Shown here one piece after another: positions 10,162 through 22,301 of a stretch of DNA of 64,000 nt. The notes below the pieces were generated by a model. The model ran no database searches. It saw nothing but the letters and a program-made list of their open reading frames with translations, and was not told where the DNA came from. Positions within the stretch are counted from its first letter, which is position 1. The number at the start of each line of letters is the position of its first letter. A program made the position numbers and the translations under genes. The DNA is from Plasmopara viticola. Taxonomy: Eukaryota > Oomycota > Peronosporomycetes > Peronosporales > Peronosporaceae. The stretch is from contig MBPM02000046.1 in assembly GCA_001695595.3 (NCBI GenBank), positions 434,001 through 498,000 of the forward strand. Reading direction: 5' to 3'.

Positions 10162-13100
10162 AATAATGAACCCGAACGAGATCCTCAGCGACGACAACTA
10201 CTTCCTGTGGAAATTTAACGCCCGCATGGCATTGGCAAGGAAGGACCTCCTCGATCATCTCGAGGTGAAGCCAGAAGGTGCAGTGAACGCCCCCACCCAA
10301 TGGAAAGCCGCCGATGTGAAGGCGCTGGCTGTGGCGTCGAAGCTGTTGAGTCCAACGTACCAGATGATGGTGAGAGGAGCCAATCTTGCATGGGAAGTAT
10401 GGCAAATTCTGCGTGCATTCTTCATGAAGCAGAGTCTGCACAACCGTGTGCAGCTGCGCAAGCAATTCCACGAGGTCGCGATTGCCAGTGGTGGGAGTCT
10501 CATGGAGCATCTGGTGCAGTTCGATAAATTGTGTGCGAAGTTGGCTGCGGTTGGTGACGCTCTGCCTGAAGAGGAGAAGCTGGTGATCCTCCTTGGTAGT
10601 GTGCCAAGTGAGTATGACGCGATGGTGCAGATCGTCGAAGCGCGCGACCGTGTGACACTACTGGAGGCGAAAGAGATGCTCCGACGCGAATATGAGATGA
10701 TTCAGAAACGCGAGGTGAAGGAGCAAGCATTCAAGGCGACGGTGAATGATTATGGTGGGAGGTTCCAGAACGGGCGTGGAGGCCGACGTGGACGAAATGC
10801 CAAGGGATACGGACGCAAAGGTAATAATGGTGGTGACAAGAAGGAGTTCAAGGGCCGATGCTATGAATGCCACGAAGCTGGCCACAAGAAACAAGATTGC
10901 CCGAGGCTGAAGGGCAATGCCGGTGGTTCGGAGTTCGCGTTCTCCGCTATGACCGCTGGTGGTGAGCGATCGTCCACCTGGCTCCTTGATAGTGGAGCCA
11001 GCTCGCACATGACAACGGATCGGAATGATTTTTCGGAGTATAGCCCGCTTACAGACCCAATCGAGATCATGGTGGCAAATGGCCAGCGGGTTGCCGCCAT
11101 AGGTATGGGTACCGTGCGAGTTAACTTTACCGGAGGCGTGCGGGTGAAGTTGACGGATGTTCTCCACGTTCAGAAATTGGACCGAAAGCTACTGTCGGTT
11201 CCTGCACTCAATTTAAAAATCTCGCTGTGCAGTTCGACAAGACCGGTGCCTCCATCTCGCTGAATGGCCGTGTTATTGTTCAAGTCCCTCGGATTGGGAA
11301 ACTGTACGCGTGTGAACTGAAGTACAGAACGGAAGGCAACGCATATACGGCAGTTGATGGTGGGTCAAATGATAAAACCTTTGAAGTTATTCACGCGCGC
11401 CTGGGGCACGTCTCCGATACCAAGCTAAAGCTAATTGCTCGCGCGTGCGATGGTATCCCCCTATGGCTTTGTCTCAATCGGATGGTGATGTTTGCGGTGG
11501 CTGTGCGCAAGGGAAAATGACCACGAGCTCGTTCGTGCACCAATCGGGTTGCGAGATAAAGACAAGTCGCCCATTCGAGATTGTGCACACGGATGTGATG
11601 GGGCCAATTAAACCGAGGTCCAAGGATGGTGCGGTATACATTGTGGTCTTCGTGGACGACTTCAGCCGAGTAGTCAACTTCATCAAGCAGAAGTCTCAAG
11701 TGTTCGATTGCTCCAAGGCATTTTGCACTCAGGTTAAGGTGCAACACGACTGCAAGGTGATGTGTGTTCGTAGTGACAACGGTGATGAATATGTGAGCAA
11801 GCGCTTCGGCAAGTTCTGTGCGTCCGAAGGGATCATTCACCCGACGAGTGCGCCATACAGCCTCCAGCAAAATGGGACTGCTGAGCGTATGAACCGGACA
11901 CTAGCTGACATGGCCCGATCGATGCTACACTACATGCAAGTGGACCGTGTGTGGTGGGCTGAAGCGTTTCGGACTGCAGCTTACATCGTCAACCGTATCT
12001 CGAATACTGCGCGACCGGATCAGAGCCCCCTCGAAGTATTAACCGGAAAGCGCCAGTCACTCGGAGACCTTCGTGTATTTGGTGCTTGTGGCTACGTACA
12101 TGTTGACAAGCCAAACGTAGGCAAACTTGATCGTCGAGCTCACCGTTGCCTCTTCCTTGGATACGCCGATGGTTCGAAAGCGTACCGTGTGTGGGACTAC
12201 TACGACGAGCGCATCGTGATTTCGCGATCGGTGCATCTCAATGAGCGACCACCAGACACGTTCCATGCCGTCAGTGATGACTCAAGTTGCTCTCCTTGGG
12301 TGGTTAGCATCAATGATCACGATTCCGTGAGTTATATTCCGCCACCGCGACCAGTGAATGAGAACGATCATGGTGCAACTGCGGATATCGACGATGCCGC
12401 CGACGTTGAAATGGAAGAAGTGCCCCCTTCCGATGCATAAATCTCCCCCGTTCCTACTGATGCTTTGGACAGCCGGATGAAGTTGTCCAGCGCATCAGTC
12501 CTGCTACCGCTACTGAAGATCAGCAGATGCAGCTCGCCCAGCGTCCTGATTGCGATATCGTCCCGCACTCACAACATCCACGTCGATTGATCGATCGCCC
12601 CGCCATCGTCCAGCATCTCAACCCGAGCCTTGACCTCGTCCGTGCTGCCGCATGTGATCCGTGCACACCGTCAGCAATTATCCCATATGGTGAAGGTGTT
12701 GGCGTCGGCGTCGATGCATCAGAGAATCGCATAGTGTTCAGTGGTGTTTCCATTCGCCCTCGGTCGATCACGTTGAACAATCGCGTCTACTGACTGATGT
12801 AGATATGCCTTTGCATCTTGGTGGCGCTGAAAATGACGATGAGCCAGAACCAGAAAGCAAGCGACCACGCCTGGATGAGTACGAAATTGCGTTGGCGGTG
12901 TCTGAACTGCCTACTCCAGACGCTGAAGCGATGGTGGCCCCTGACGCTCCACAATGGAAGGAAGCTATCCGTGCTGAGATTCGATCGCTTGTGCGGAGTC
13001 ACACGTGGGACATGGTGCGACGACCTCAAGGAAACTAGGTGATCGGATGCAAATGAGTATTCGCGAAGAAGTACGACGAAAATGGAGCGGTAAAGCGATA

Positions 13101-14469
13101 CAAGGCACGTCTGGTCGCTCGAGGTTTCCTCCAGACTCGCGGCATAGACTATACCCACACATACTCACCAGTGGCAAGCATGAACACGATCCGGGTCTTT
13201 CTCGCATTGTGCTGCTCTCGACGCCTCATGATTCGCCATTTTGACATTAAGACCGCATTTCTAATTGGCAAGCTCGACAAAACAGTGGTTATGAATCCCC
13301 CTGAAGGAGTGAATGTGGCGCCGGAATTGGTTTGCAGACTCCGCCGCAGCCTCTATGGACTCAAGCAAGCTGCAGCTGTGTGGCACCGTACCATCCGCGA
13401 CGTGTTCAAGCGTCTCGGTTTCAAACAGTGTCGAGCTGATCCTTGTCTCTTCGTTCGACGAGATGACAGTGATTCACCGGCCGCGGTTTTTGTGGTGCTC
13501 TACGTGGACGATCTACTTGTTGGCTGCAAAACAGAGAAACAAGCGCGATCCGTGTGTACTGGTCTCGCGTCGCACTTCACGGTCAAATCACTCGGTGATG
13601 CTCGTTTCGTTCTCGGGATGGAAGTACTTCACGATCGGAAACGTGGTGAAATGTTGGTGAAGCAATCTCAGTTTATAACCAAGTTGCTCGAGCGTTTTGG
13701 TCAAGTATCTGCTCATGGTGTCCGCAACCCAATGGTAATTGGTCATGATCTCAGCCCATCCGACAAGCACGTTGTATGCACAGACAAAAATAAGTACCGC
13801 GAACTAATCGGATCAATGCTGTACGTTGCCAATGTCACACGTCCCGACATTGGCTTCGTGCTGTCGAAACCCTTTCAGTACCTAGATACGCCGCGTGAGA
13901 TGCATTGGAATGCTGCGCTACGTGTACTTCGCTACCTCAAGGCCACTGATTCGATCGGCATCCACTACACGGCAAAGGGCAAGAATATCGTGACATACTG
14001 CGACGCGAACTGGGGTGGTGATAAGGAGACGCGACGCTCGACGTCTGGTGTGATGGTGAAGATGGCTGATGGTCCGGTCATCTACAAGAGCAAGCGTCAA
14101 GCGACCGTCGCATTATCAACTGCTGAAGCCGAGTACATGGCTCTCGCACTTACCGCTCAAGAAGTACTGTGGCTGCGTTTCCTCCTCACAGAGATGGGTG
14201 TAAACGTGTCGAGTGCGTCGACGATCTACATGGACAACCAGTCGGCGATTAGTATGGCAACTAACCACGGATACACCCCACGCGCCAAGCACATCGACCT
14301 CCGAGCTCACTTCGTCCGTGACTACGTCGAAAAGGGCACCATCAAGGTGGAGTACGTACCATCGGAGTCTCAGCTGGCGGATATGTTAATGAAGGCCATT
14401 CCGACGCCACGATTTGTGAGGCTTCGTGACGCATGCGGACTTGTGGACTGTCAAGTTGAGGGGGAGTGA
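10154..14469 (+). pseudogene. Copia gag-pol polyprotein, broken
   Basis: Domains in order: copia-type gag (10,154-10,840); zinc knuckle CYECHEAGHKKQDC (about 10,859); aspartic protease LLDSGASSHM (about 10,982); GAG-pre-integrase with RLGHVSDTKL and a CxxC (11,400-11,515); integrase with HTDVMG, VRSDNGDEY and QQNGTAERMNRTL; reverse transcriptase with YVDDLL (about 13,501); and RNase H with YCDANWGG and STAEAEYMAL (13,999-14,150). Breaks versus element 2: a 1-base loss near 11,205, a 2-base loss near 11,457, a TAA at 12,438-12,440, losses near 12,470, and TAG/TGA stops near 13,037 and 13,054. The RT-RNase H part (13,171-14,469) remains open over 432 codons. The final TGA is the first three bases of the 3' LTR. 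Confidence 0.92.
14458..14466 (+). promoter_or_regulatory. Polypurine tract
   Basis: GAGGGGGAG directly precedes the 3' LTR and encodes the last Glu-Gly-Glu of pol. It is the expected plus-strand DNA primer site. Element 2 has the identical tract at 30,691-30,699 on the other strand. Confidence 0.85.
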
Positions 14470-14646
14470 AACGACCTTTAATTGGGTGTCCCACAGTATG
14501 TGCCAACTTGACATATAAGAGAAATAGTCACATTCTAGAATATCGAGACAGAAGAACACGTGGCTACAAGTGAGTTAGAGCCGAAAGTTTGCTTTATTCC
14601 TATGAACTTACTTTCCATTCTGCTCTGCGACAATCAAATTGTTATA
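14467..14646 (+). repeat. 3' LTR of copia element 1
   Basis: This 180-bp LTR begins TGAAACGACC, with the first TGA serving as the pol stop codon, and ends AATTGTTATA. It is followed by the target duplication GGCTT. Confidence 0.9.
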
Positions 14647-14689
14647 GGCTTGATACACAAGACGGGCTTCATGTGCGTCTGGACGTCTG

Positions 14690-16076
14690 GACGTCTGGAC
14701 GTCTGGATACTCGTTTCTTATTGAGCTTTACCTTTTAGTTCTTTTCAAAAACGTTAATAACACGCATCTACATACAGGCGCACACATACAGAACTAGTGT
14801 ACCATCGAATCCTATGTAGCGACACGACCAGTGACGAATAATTACGTCATGCCAGCGCGGCTGCAAGTGCAAGTGTACAATGGTACAACGAACTAGTTTA
14901 CTCATACGAGTATGTTACAGAGTAGACAAAGTGTACCGGTTTAATCACGGCCGAGATTGAAAACTTTACTGGCCGCAAAGTGTTCCTGGGCGGGTACAAA
15001 AGCCGGAAAACTCTGCAACAATTACGTCATGCCTCGCCTCGGGTGACTATACGAGTGATTCCGTGAATCTTTGTCTTTGAAAAATCAATTTTTGATATAC
15101 CAACTACATGCGGACCACTGTCCTCCAAGCACACGGTCAAAGGAGACCATTTCGTCATCATCGGGATACACAGACACAAATCCTCGTGATGCGGTCCGTG
15201 CAAACATCCCGCGAGTCCGGCACGCAAATGGCTCGTCGGGATTTGCTACTGGACGACGCCCATGACCGCTATGTCACTCTTCGATCATATGTTGATTCGT
15301 ACCAATTCAAGCAACGCCAAGAAGACGCTGTTCTTCTCCTGCAACGAATGTGGCGTGAGTATGAAGCTCGTCGTATGGTCTTGACCCTCCGCGATTAACT
15401 CCGTCGACAGAAGGATAGAATTACAATGAAAAAGCGGCAACATCAAGCACAAGAGGGCACTCGGCAACGTCGGGACATTGCTCGTCGGATGCATCCGACC
15501 ACTGCCATGGACTTTGAGATTCTGTACAATGAGTTGGCCAGGTGGCGACAAGATGAAGGCCACAAGATCCGCGAATTGCAATTAGATGGTGTCGAACGAC
15601 AACGTGCCATGGATGGCCTTTTAACCAAAGAAACAACGTTAATGCAAACCATTGACCGGCTGAAAGCCACGGCTACGGACGCAAATCGAAAGCAGCGGAT
15701 TGATGCGATGCTGAACTTTTTGGCACGGCCGAAACAGTGGCAAATGCGTGACGGTGCCATTTAAGAGGTACAAACTCCGTTTACTGTCCGGTACTAAAGA
15801 ATTGATGGAGCTGTACCACGGGTTACGGTCACCGCTCACTTCGGTGGACGAGCGCCTCGAGATGTTGCTTCACGTAAACTGGACCTTCCAAGAGTTTGAG
15901 TGTGCGTTGACACGGGAGTGATCGAGCTCATTGATCGGGAAGCAGATATGTTGAGTCGTGGAAGGAAGGAGCAAAGCCTAGAAGGATTGCGGAAACGCCT
16001 GAAGAATCTGTTTTTACAATTTATTGAGACTCCCGACTTTAATCCAGAGGTGACGGCACTAAAGCAGGCGCGGTAG
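14690..16076 (+). pseudogene. IQUB-like gene fragment, copy 3, frameshifted
   Basis: Same layout as the other copies: YVMPARL (about 14,848), TGRKVFLGGYK (about 14,968), RDTQTQILVMRSVQTS (about 15,160), IQ-like helix (LLQRMWREYEAR, 15,334-15,370), then the C-terminal region ending at TAG 16,074. It has a TAA within the QRRRQ-like stretch (15,398), a stop after GAI (about 15,762), broken frame near 15,790, and the one-base loss at 'CGGGAGTGATC' (15,915) shared with copies 4 and 5. The intron acceptor CAG is altered to CGG (about 15,110). It is clearly inactive. Confidence 0.62.
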
Positions 16077-17054
16077 ATCGGTGTCACTGACGCGAGGGAG
16101 CCATGGTATGGAAGGGACTCACGAATGTGCGAGTTCTATGACTTTACTTTCAGAAGCTATCGCTGCAAGCAGTCACTGACCACTTTCGAGCTAGGTGACC
16201 ACAGATTGAAGGCGACACGACACTTGGAAAATCCTTGTTGGTAAGAAGCCACAGGAGAGCCATAGGGGTACACCGCAATTTGCGATTTCCTATATAAAAC
16301 TGGTACACCATGAAGTCGATCAAAGTGAAGCCACTTCACCATTTCTAAGAGTCCATTTTTGGCTTGCTATCTATTTCTACCGCCTTCATGAAGCCACTGT
16401 ACCACTTCAAAGTACTTTTTTGCAGCACCTATCATCGTGGCTGCAGTCGTGCACCATTGCCCAATCGCCGAGTTGCCTTCCTCTGCCGAAAACTTTATCG
16501 TCAGCACATGGCAAGCCTCACTTCTTTCACCATGACTGTCATGTTCTCCATCTTAGCAGCTTCGTTCATGACTTGACTGGTACAATGGGTGTAGTTTAAC
16601 AACAACGGCACCGTTTCTAAACCAGCCTAATTGTTTCAGTACCCGTTTTCTCGCCGCAAGATAGAAATTTTCACCAACCTTTGTTCTCAAAATACCGACA
16701 ACTGATTGTACACTTGCCCTCAATTCTAACAACACTTTTTGTACCGGCAACTATTGTGCACTTGCCACCAATTCTTGGTTGGATCACTTTCTGCCTTATT
16801 GTTTCTTTATCATTTCCGGATTACCCTGGGGAAAAAGACTTGGATGAATGATTTTCGTATCATGTCTTTTGACAGGTTTTATCTCCATAATTCGATCACA
16901 CGAATCGGATGTTTGTTAACCTTCAAGGCAATAGCTCATTCAGTCTTAGCGTTACCATATACTTGCGTCACACCCATTCTGCATTTTTTTTTACCGTGCG
17001 GCTGCTATGTGGTCGATATCGTTCCGTTGCATACACAAAGACTACTCTCTAGTC

Positions 17055-17390
17055 TCACTTGAATTGCCGCTCGGTCAATCGAATTAAGATGTTGTGCTTA
17101 CTATCAGGTAGTAATGACAACGAATACTCCCCCTTGTTAAAGCGGCTGTTCACATGTGTCGCATGACGTCTTGTCGTGCGGACGGTCTTTGCGACCAATG
17201 GGGATGTGAAGATAAGCGTGAGGATTTTTTTTTGTCGGACAATGAAGTGCAAAAGTCGCAGTAGCTTAATGTCGCAATAAATAGCATTGCTAGATATTTC
17301 AAGACGGCAGTGGACCTCGCGACAGCACGCATAGGATCTAACGACCTCGCGAAAGTTCGCGCAATCAGGAGTATACAAACGGCATTCCAT
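17055..17390 (-). CDS. Hypothetical ORF divergent to peptide gene, copy 2
   Basis: A 111-codon frame divergent to the peptide gene at 17,573. Its predicted product is identical to that at 25,547-25,882, which lies in an apparently identical duplicated block. It holds NSRFNKGEYSLSLLPDSKH near the end. No domain is recognised, and coding status is uncertain because the duplication is recent. Confidence 0.22.
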   Translation of the reverse strand: MECRLYTPDCANFREVVRSYACCREVHCRLEISSNAIYCDIKLLRLLHFIVRQKKILTLIFTSPLVAKTVRTTRRHATHVNSRFNKGEYSLSLLPDSKHNILIRLTERQFK

Positions 17391-17572
17391 GTGAACGAAA
17401 GCTTTGCAAAAATGGAAAGCCTACCAGAAGTTGAATTTGCCTCTCTTCTTTCGCATCTTGTCGCTTTCATGTGGTTGTTACCTCTCTGGCAAAGTATCTA
17501 AGCAAATACGGTCTCTACAGCTCAAGCACGACCAGGAGCCCACTATTCTTTTTGCACTGCAAGTGGTGAAGC

Positions 17573-17767
17573 ATGCGTCGATCGTACGGTTTCATGCTTA
17601 TTCTAGCTCCATTCCTCGCCACTGGTCACAGTATCACGTACCCTCACCCTCGCCCTGCTGGTATTGGAGGGCCACCCTTACCACCAGGTGGATCTCACCA
17701 TCACCGTAGTCACGTGGACGCTAACAATCGTGGTAACCGAGATGAAGCACGAACGCGATATAGATAA
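17573..17767 (+). CDS. Short secreted Pro/His/Gly-rich peptide, type A copy 2
   Basis: The frame encodes 64 residues with signal peptide MRRSYGFMLILAPFLATGHS, then ITYPHPRPAG, GGPPLPPGG, SHHHRSH and an Asn/Arg-rich end finishing DEARTRYR. It differs from copy 1 at Y/C-adjacent positions, H/R and the last residues, where a small indel changes the C-terminus. The predicted protein is identical to copy 4 (26,065). The initiator-like CACTATTCTTTTTGCAC lies just upstream. Secretion is likely; function is unknown. Confidence 0.6.
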   Translation: MRRSYGFMLILAPFLATGHSITYPHPRPAGIGGPPLPPGGSHHHRSHVDANNRGNRDEARTRYR

Positions 17768-18098
17768 CAAGTCGGGGATCAAGCGTCGTGGAATCCACCG
17801 TTCAAACCATGCAAGCAAGACAAGTTGACTCGTTGAAAGCCAAATCTGAAAAGAAACCAAGGCCGAAATATCGTACTGCTTTAGTAACAAGAACAATATA
17901 TTATTCTTCTTTGTTGGTAACTCTTTCAAATCAGTTGCTTTGATTTTTGATGAGAAAAATACTGCGGTCGGAGAGTCAATTTCAACTTGTTGTAGCTACC
18001 AAGCGCAATTTTTGATGCTATCGATCGCTGCTAACGAAAGTATGCCACGTATAATGGGACTTTTCGCTAGCATATGTTCGGTTGAGAAAGTAGTTAAT

Positions 18099-18882
18099 CA
18101 GAGGTCTAAGCGCACATGCTTTGCTGCCTTTCACTCTCCTGCACCACCTTTTTTCCAAGGATTTTGTCACGTGAGGTCTAAGAAATGTTACAAAGTTGGA
18201 CTCACAAGATGACTATCATTCAAATCTGTCCGTGGTGTTTACCCTTTGCAAATGCTAGCCCCCGTCGACGTTAAAAGTTGCCGAGCAGTGAGCGATCCGA
18301 GTGACGACAAGTCCATTTTCGTGATTCTTCGCGCTTAACAAGATCGACAAGATCACACATCTACATACAGGCGTGCAAGTACAACATTGAGACGGGCGTC
18401 AACACTTTCGAAATGTCACAATCACTGACGTGCTATGACTTTAAATCAACGTGATTGGTGTATGCGGTATTGAATACATAGTGCGTCAGTTTAACGTGCG
18501 AGCACTGGCTGGTGGCAATGCCCGTGCAACTTGTATACTCTCAGCAACCCACTTGCAGTTCGTTTACATGGTAAAGCAAAGTTAGTCACAATTACTCGAA
18601 GTAATCTGTTCATTAAACGTGAAAAGCAATTTGGTACTAACATGGCTTAAACGGGTGTTTCGTACCTGACTGCTTTAGCCTTGCCAAAAATTCTAGCAGA
18701 TCCTACCTCAATACGCAAGGAGCAGCGTCAATTTTGCCGCAAAACGGCCCTTTGATCGTTACTTACCAAATGTTAAAAGTAAACTTGACCGAGTCATTGC
18801 TCGAGCTATGGTAAAGTGCTAATGGAGTCTCGCTCCTTTGGTTTGATACACTAGACGGGCTTCGTGTGCGCCTGGACCTCTG
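18099..18882. mobile_element. Terminal-inverted-repeat unit, copy 3
   Basis: The left end CAGAGGTCTAAGCGCACATG (18,099-18,118) and right end (18,863-18,882) are imperfect inverted repeats with three mismatches. The length is 784 bp. The inside recurs in the other units and has no transposase-like frame. No flanking duplication is visible. Confidence 0.45.
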
Positions 18883-20280
18883 AATTGTTATTTCTTATTG
18901 AGCTTTACCCTCTAGTTTTATTCAAGAACGTTGATATCACACATCAACATACAGGCGTGCACATTCACGACGAGTGTACCATCGAAGCCTTTGTAGCGAC
19001 ACGACCAGTGACGAATAATTACGTCATGCCAGCGCGGCTGCAAGTGCAAGTGTACAATGGAACGACGTGCCATTGTTTCCAATTATTGAAGTGATCTACT
19101 CATCATCCGTGTACGTTACTAAAAAGACATAGTGTACCGGTTTAATCACGGCCGAGATTGAAAACTTTACTGGCCGCAAAGTGTTCCTGGGCGGATACAA
19201 AAACCGGAAAACTCTGCAACAAATTTATCGTGCCTCGACTCAGGTGACTGACTATACGTGTGATTTCGTGAATTTGTGTCGTCAAAAGATCAATCTTTGA
19301 TATATCAACTACATGCAGACCACTGTCCTCCAAGCACACGGTCAAAGGAGACCATTTCGTCATCATCGGGATACACAGACTAAAATCCTCGTGATGCGGT
19401 CCGTGCAAACATCCCGCAAATCCGGCACGCAAATGGCTCGTCGGGATTTGCTACTGGATGACGCCTATGACCGCTCCGTCACTCTTCGACCGTATGTTGA
19501 TTCGTACCACTTCAAGCAACACCAAGAAGACGCGGTGCGTTTCATGCAACGAATGTGGCGTGAGTATGAAGCTCGTCATTTCGTCTTGAACCTCCGCGAC
19601 CAACGTCGTCGACAGAAGGAAGATGTGCCATGGCAAAGCGGCAACATCATGCACAAGAGAACACATGGCAACGTCGGGACATTGCTCGTCGGATGCATAT
19701 AACCTCTGCCATGGACTTTGAGATTCTATACAATGAAATGGCCAAGTGGCGACAAGATGAAGGCCACAAGATCCGCGAATTGCAATTAGATGGTGCCGAA
19801 CGACAACGTGCCATGGATGGCCTTTTAACCAAAGAAACAACGTTAATGCAAACCATTGACCGGCTGAAAGCCACGGCTACGGACGCAAATCGAAAGCAGC
19901 GGATTGATGCAATGCTGAACTTTTTGGCACGGCCGAAACAGTGGCAAATGCGTGACGGTGCCATTAAAGAGGTACAAACTCCGTTTACTGTCTGGTACTA
20001 AAGAATTGATGGAGCTGTACCACGGGTTACGGTCACCGCTCACTTCGGTGGACGAGCGCCTCGAGATGTTGCTTCACGTAAACTGGACCTTCCAAGAGTT
20101 TGAGTGTGCGTTGACACGGGAGTGATCGAGCTCATTGATCGGGAAGCAGATATGTTGAGTCGTGGAAGGAAGGAGCAAAGCCTAGAAGGATTGCGGAAAC
20201 GCCTGAAGAATCTGTTTTTACAATTTATTGAGACTCCCGACTTTAATCCAGAGGTGACGGCACTAAAGCAGGCGCGGTAG
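18883..20280 (+). pseudogene. IQUB-like gene fragment, copy 4, frameshifted
   Basis: It shows the YVMPARL and TGRKVFLGGYKNRKTL segments, a retained intron (19,243-19,317), then an open stretch through RDTQTK, MARRDLLLDD, YVDSYHFKQHQEDA and the IQ-like helix to QRRRQKED. There a one-base loss shifts the frame. The C-terminal half resumes in another frame at MAKRQHHAQ (19,630) with DFEILY and RIDAMLNFLARPKQW, and breaks again near 19,995 and 20,123. It ends at TAG 20,278. Inactive. Confidence 0.63.
19243..19317 (+). other. Probable spliceosomal intron in IQUB-like copy 4
   Basis: The 75-base stretch starts GTGACTGAC and ends CTACATGCAG. Removing it joins ...RASTQ to TTVLQAHGQ in one frame, restoring the STQT-type motif that repeats further on (RDTQT, SVQT, GTQM). 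It contains in-frame stops if unspliced. Equivalent sequences exist in the other five copies. Confidence 0.6.
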
Positions 20281-21258
20281 ATCGGTGTCACTGACGCGAG
20301 GGAGCCATGGTATGGAAGGGACTCACGAATGTGCGAGTTCTATGACTTTACTTTCAGAAGCTATCGCTGCAAGCAGTCACTGGCCACTTTCGAGCTAGGT
20401 GACCACAAATTGAAGGCGACACGACTTTTGGAAATTCCTTGTTGGTAAGAAGCCACATGAGAGCCAAAGAGGTACACCGCAATTTGCGATTTCCTATATA
20501 AATACTGGTACACCATGAAGTCGATCAAAGTGAAGCCACTTCACCATTTCTAAGAGTCCATTTTTGGCTTGCTATCTATTTCTACCGCCTTCATGAAGCC
20601 ACTGTACCACTTCAAAGTACTCCTTTGCAGCACCTATCATCGTGGCTGCAGTCGTGCACCATTGCCCAATCGCCGAGTTGCCTTCCTCTGCCGAAAACTT
20701 TATCGTCAGCACATGGCAAGCCTCACTTCTTTCACCATGACTGTCATGTTCTCCATCTTAGCAGCTTCGTTCATGACTTGACTGGTACAATGGGTGTAGT
20801 TTAACAACAACGGCACCGTTTCTAAACCAGCCTAATTGTTTCAGTACCCGTTTTCTCGCCGCAAGATAGAAATTTTCACCAACCTTTGTCCTCAAAATAC
20901 CGACAACTGATTGTACACTTGCCCTCAATTCTAACAACACTTTTTGTACCGGCAACTATTGTGCACTTGCCACCAATTCTTGGTTGGATCACTTTCTGCC
21001 TTATTTTTTCTTTATCATTTCCGGATTACCCTGGGGAAAAAGACTTGGATGAATGATTTTCGTATCATGTCTTTTGACAGGTTTTATCTCCATAATTCGA
21101 TCACACGAATCGGATGTTTGTTAACCTTTAAGCAATAGCTCATTCAGTCTTAGCGTTACCATATACTTGCGTCACACCCATTCTGCATTTTTTTTTACCG
21201 TGCGGCTGCTATGTGGTCGATATCGTTCCGTTGCATACACAAAGACTACTCTCTGGTC

Positions 21259-21594
21259 TCACTTGAATTGCCGTTCGGTCAATCGAATTAAGATGTTGTG
21301 CTTACTATCAGGTAGTAATGACAACGAATACTCCCCCTTGTTAAAGCGGCTGCTCACATGTGTCGCATGACGTCTTGTCGTGCGGACGGTCTTTGCGACC
21401 AATGGGGATGTGAAGATAAGTGTGAGGATTTTTTTTTGTCGGACAATGAAGTGCAAAAGTCGCAGTAGCTTAATGTCGCAATAAATAGCATTGCTAGATA
21501 TTTCAAGACGGCAGTGGACCTCGCGACAGCACGCATAGGATCTAACGACCTCGCGAAAGTTCGCGCAATCAGGAGTATACAAACGGCATTCCAT
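21259..21594 (-). CDS. Hypothetical ORF divergent to peptide gene, copy 3
   Basis: A 111-codon frame differing from the copies at 17,055 and 25,547 by few residues (for example HVSSRF for HVNSRF). It is divergent to the peptide gene at 21,777. No recognised domain. Confidence 0.22.
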   Translation of the reverse strand: MECRLYTPDCANFREVVRSYACCREVHCRLEISSNAIYCDIKLLRLLHFIVRQKKILTLIFTSPLVAKTVRTTRRHATHVSSRFNKGEYSLSLLPDSKHNILIRLTERQFK

Positions 21595-21776
21595 GTGAAC
21601 GAAAGCTTTGCAAAAATGGAAAGCCTACCAGAAGTTGAATTTGCCTCTCTTCTTTCGCATCTTGTCGCTTTCATGTGGTTGTTACCTTTCTGGCAAAGTA
21701 TCTAAGTAAATACGGTCTCTACAGCTCAAGCACGACCAGGAGCCCACTATTCTTTTTGCACTGCAAGTGGTGAAGC

Positions 21777-21968
21777 ATGCGTCGATCGTACGGTTTCATG
21801 CTTATTCTAGCTCCATTCCTCGCCACTGGTCACAGTATCACGTACCCTCACCCTCGCCCTGCTGGTATTGGAGGGCCACCCTTACCACCAGGTGGATCTC
21901 ACCATCACCGTAGTCACGTGGACGCTAACAATCGTGGTAACCGAGATGAAGCACGAACGCGATCATAG
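21777..21968 (+). CDS. Short secreted Pro/His/Gly-rich peptide, type A copy 3
   Basis: The frame encodes 63 residues and is identical to copies 2 and 4 up to DEARTR, then ends in Ser and a TAG instead of Tyr-Arg and TAA, through a small change in the GATCATAG/GATATAGATAA region. Signal peptide, histidine cluster and upstream initiator-like element are as in the other type A genes. It lies in the middle tandem unit. Confidence 0.6.
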   Translation: MRRSYGFMLILAPFLATGHSITYPHPRPAGIGGPPLPPGGSHHHRSHVDANNRGNRDEARTRS

Positions 21969-22301
21969 ATAACAAGTCGGGGATCAAGCGTCGTGGAATC
22001 CACCGTTCAAACCATGCAAGCAAGACAAGTTGACTCGTTGAAAGCCAAATCTGAAAAGAAACCAAGGCCGAAATATCGTACTGCTTTAGTAACAAGAACA
22101 ATATATTATTCTTCTTTGTTGGTAACTCATTCAAATCAGTTGCTTTGATATTGATGAGAAAAATACTGCGGTCGGAGAGTCAATTTCGACTTGTTGTAGC
22201 TACCAAGCACAATTTTGATGCTATCGATCGCTGCTAACGAAAGTATGCCACGTATAATGGGACTTTTCGCTAGCATATGTTCGGTTGAGAAAGTAGTTAA
22301 T

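Larger units (their letters stand above)
9970..14646 (+). mobile_element. Ty1/copia LTR retrotransposon, element 1
   Basis: This is a complete 4,677-bp element with 180-bp LTRs, a primer site, gag-pol, a polypurine tract and a 5-bp target duplication GGCTT (9965-9969 and 14,647-14,651). The LTRs begin TGTAACG or TGAAACG and end GTTATA. I count 8 differences between the two LTRs over 180 positions, so it is not a recent insertion. The coding region is broken by at least two frameshifts and several stops. A close relative is inverted at 30,520-35,191. Confidence 0.93.
9252..14689. mobile_element. Terminal-inverted-repeat unit split by copia element 1
   Basis: The left terminal repeat is at 9252-9271. 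The right one, slightly altered, is at 14,670-14,689, beyond the 4,677-bp copia insertion. Removing the retrotransposon and one target duplication gives a unit of about 760 bp like the others. The right end runs into four 8-bp repeats (GTCTGGAC/T, 14,677-14,708). Confidence 0.45.
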
